DNA of 7,183 nt. It comes from an uncultured Collinsella sp. Its GTDB lineage: Bacteria; Actinomycetota; Coriobacteriia; Coriobacteriales; Coriobacteriaceae. The notes below the pieces were generated by a model. The model did no database searches. It was given only the letters and a program-made list of their open reading frames with translations, and was not told the origin of the DNA. Every line of letters starts with the position of its first letter. Position 1 is the first letter of the stretch. The position numbers and the translations under genes were made by a program. The stretch spans positions 1 to 7,183 of the forward strand of contig CABRZN010000097.1 of NCBI GenBank assembly GCA_902475445.1. The letters are read 5' to 3'. This document shows positions 5,536-7,183 of this stretch, in pieces.

Positions 5536-6819
5536 ATGTCACTTGCAGCTCAGCAATCGCTTGAATCCCATTACGTTATGCATACCTTTGGCCGCTCTCC
5601 GGTCGAGTTTGTCGAGGGTCACGGCATGAAGCTCACCGGCGACGATGGCCGTGAGTACCTCGACTTTCTTGCCGGCATCGGCGTGTGCAGCCTAGGTCAT
5701 GGCGACCCGGCTGTGCTCTCGGCGCTCGAGGCACAGACCAAAAAGCTCATGCATGTCTCCAATTACTTCTACATCGAGCAGCGCGGACAGGTCGCGGCGC
5801 TGCTGTCCAAGCTTGCTAACGACGACGTAGATGGTGCGCGCGTGCTTGCCGATGCCATTGCCGCCGGCGATGAGACCACGGCAGCTGCTCTTGGTGCCCC
5901 GGCTGCGGATGAGCAGGTTTGGGAGACCTTCTTTGCCAACTCTGGCGCCGAGGCCAACGAGGGCTCGATGAAGCTCGCGCGCCTGTACGCCAAGCGTGCC
6001 GGTAATGGCGGCAACACCATCGTGTGCATGCGCGGCGGCTTCCACGGCCGTACGCTCGAGACCATTGCCGCCACCATGCAGGATTGGCTGCAGGACAGCT
6101 TCCGCCCGCTGCCGGGTGGCTTTGTGGCCTGCACGCCCAACGATGTGGATGAGCTGCGTGCGATCTTTAAGCAGCTGGGGAGCGAAATTTGTGCCGTGAT
6201 GCTCGAGCCGATCCAGGGTGAGAGCGGTGTGCATCCCATGACCGAGGAGTTTATGGCTACGGCGCGCGACCTGGCACACGAAGTGGGCGCCGTGCTTATC
6301 GCCGACGAGGTCCAGTGTGGTATCTTCCGCACGGGTAAGCCGTTTGCGTTCCAGACCTATGGCGTGGAGCCCGACATCATGAGCCTTGCCAAGGGCATTG
6401 CTGATGGCGTGCCCATGGGTGCCGTCGTGGCAAAGAAGGAGATTGCCGACGTGTTTAAGCCGGGCGACCACGGCTCGACCTTTGGCGGTAGCTGCTTGGC
6501 CATCGCGGCGTGTGCCGCGACGCTCTCCGCGCTTGTGCGCGGCGATTATGCCGAGCATGCTGCCAAGGTGGGTGCCTATATGGAGCAGGCGCTGGCTAAG
6601 CTTCCGCACGTGGTAGAGGTGCGTGGCCGTGGCCTGATGCTCGGCTGCGATCTGGACGATACTGCGGGTGATGCACACGACGTTGTGGCCCGTGCATTGG
6701 GGGCTGGTGCCGTAATCAACGCTACAGGTGCACATACGCTGCGTTTCCTGCCGCCACTCGTCTGCGAGGAAGCCGACGTGGACAGTCTGATCGAGATCCT
6801 GTCGGGTGTCTTGGGCTAA
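5536..6819 (+). CDS. argD: Acetylornithine aminotransferase
   Basis: ArgD is a pyridoxal-phosphate enzyme of the class III aminotransferases. It converts N-acetylglutamate semialdehyde plus glutamate to N-acetylornithine plus 2-oxoglutarate. Family marks are YLDFLAGIGVCSLGH (41-55), NSGAEANE (135-142), GFHGRT (168-173), EPIQGESG (224-231), DEVQ with cofactor-contacting D257, SLAKG with the PLP lysine K286, GSTFGG (313-318) and LRFLPPL (402-408). Its 427 residues exceed the usual 390-400. The excess is an Ala/Asp/Glu-rich stretch at about 96-127, between the YFYIEQ...LLSKLA helix and VWETFFANSGAE. The segment after DEVQ reads CGIFRTG instead of the commoner TGxGRTG. The ATG at 5536 has AAAGG at 5525-5529, six bases away. 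It lies 69 bases after argB and is the last gene before a terminator. Class III relatives such as ornithine or GABA aminotransferases are alternatives on motifs alone, but the operon settles the call. Confidence 0.95.
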   Translation: MSLAAQQSLESHYVMHTFGRSPVEFVEGHGMKLTGDDGREYLDFLAGIGVCSLGHGDPAVLSALEAQTKKLMHVSNYFYIEQRGQVAALLSKLANDDVDGARVLADAIAAGDETTAAALGAPAADEQVWETFFANSGAEANEGSMKLARLYAKRAGNGGNTIVCMRGGFHGRTLETIAATMQDWLQDSFRPLPGGFVACTPNDVDELRAIFKQLGSEICAVMLEPIQGESGVHPMTEEFMATARDLAHEVGAVLIADEVQCGIFRTGKPFAFQTYGVEPDIMSLAKGIADGVPMGAVVAKKEIADVFKPGDHGSTFGGSCLAIAACAATLSALVRGDYAEHAAKVGAYMEQALAKLPHVVEVRGRGLMLGCDLDDTAGDAHDVVARALGAGAVINATGAHTLRFLPPLVCEEADVDSLIEILSGVLG

Positions 6820-6844
6820 CGCGGCGCAATAACTCAATTTGGAT

Positions 6845-6905
6845 CGGGTTCCGGACTGCTGGGTGTGTCATATGCGGCATGATTTGGCGATCCGGAGCCC
6901 GTTTT
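6845..6905 (+). terminator. Intrinsic terminator after argD
   Basis: CGGGTTCCGGA (6845-6855) pairs with TCCGGAGCCCG (6891-6901), 11 pairs with one G-U. A 35-base loop lies between the arms, and TTTTGTTG follows from 6902. A competing six-pair stem, GGATCG (6841-6846) with CGATCC (6888-6893), overlaps both arms. The position 25 bases after the argD stop fits the end of the arg operon. Confidence 0.65.
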
Positions 6906-7183
6906 GTTGCTGATTTGCGATGGTCAAAAGTCCCTCTGGTCAAAAAATGCCAAATATGAGTACGGGCACTAATTCTGTAGCATATAAATTAGACACAATT
7001 TGACGAATTGGACCGCATATGTCCAGTTTTGCTGTCAGAAAACATGCTCATCTGGACCGTTAGCCGTTGCTTTGATGTCAGATTTGCCCTTTGGGACCTC
7101 GAAAATGCTGTTACAAAAGAGGTAGCAGGGTCGCGCGCGCAGACGTGGTGTAAGAGTGTCCTGAGGTCCGTCGCTGCAAGTCC
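6906..7183. other. AT-rich intergenic region with short direct and inverted repeats; no gene recognised
   Basis: No credible coding region or RNA gene was recognised to the right edge. By hand count, 6941-7060 is about 39% GC, far below the neighbouring genes. TGGTCAAAA occurs at 6921-6929 and 6937-6945. TGGACCG occurs at 7009-7015 and 7053-7059, and TGTCAGA at 7033-7039 and 7076-7082. GTCCA (7021-7025) can pair with either TGGAC copy, with GTTTT/AAAAC (7026-7030 with 7039-7043) nested inside the second pairing. The dense short repeats suggest a structured intergenic element, possibly a dispersed genomic repeat or the leader of a gene beyond the window. Neither can be shown here. Confidence 0.4.

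Noticed and set aside
5692..6837. 381-codon minus-strand frame opposite argD
   Set aside because: Shadow of argD with His/Arg-rich composition and no recognisable motif.
6947..7003. 18-codon frame MPNMSTGTNSVAYKLDTI
   Set aside because: No ribosome site and it lies in the AT-rich repeat region; more likely chance.
7044..7183. Frame from ATG at 7044 open to the window edge (MLIWTVSRCF...)
   Set aside because: No ribosome site, Cys/Trp-rich composition unlike a normal N-terminus, and it overlaps the repeat structure; being open for 46 codons is not evidence enough.

Overview
The window is about 60% GC by eye. All seven protein genes lie on the + strand. Protein sequence, G+C-rich codon choice and gene content suggest a high-GC actinobacterial anaerobe, most likely a Coriobacteriia member such as Collinsella. 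That assignment is an inference from style and was not tested by a search.

Layout. (1) Positions 1-733 hold the 3' part of an energy-coupling-factor transporter transmembrane gene (ecfT) whose start lies off the left edge. (2) Positions 764-1675 hold two tandem, clearly homologous genes of the pyridoxamine-5'-phosphate-oxidase-like (split-barrel, flavin-binding) family. They are probably read through from ecfT, and a strong hairpin closes the unit at 1713-1764. (3) Positions 1809-1845 hold an AT-rich inverted repeat with 11-base arms that looks like an arginine-repressor operator. (4) Positions 1931-6819 hold argC-argJ-argB-argD, the enzymes taking glutamate to N-acetylornithine with ArgJ recycling the acetyl group. 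An intrinsic terminator-like hairpin with alternative pairings lies between argC and argJ, and another terminator follows argD. (5) Positions 6906-7183 are AT-rich and non-coding as far as can be seen, with short direct and inverted repeats.

How the genes work together. ArgB phosphorylates N-acetylglutamate, ArgC reduces it to the semialdehyde, ArgD transaminates this to N-acetylornithine, and ArgJ moves the acetyl group from acetylornithine back to glutamate, releasing ornithine. The later genes (argF, argG, argH) and the regulator argR are not in the window. The ArgB sequence resembles the arginine-feedback-inhibited type. Control may therefore act at three levels: repressor at the operator, possible attenuation inside the operon, and feedback on ArgB.

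I found no convincing new multi-gene system. The best candidates for something undescribed are the switch-like hairpin between argC and argJ, the AT-rich repeat-bearing tail after argD, and lineage-type additions to ArgD (an internal insertion) and ArgB (a C-terminal tail).
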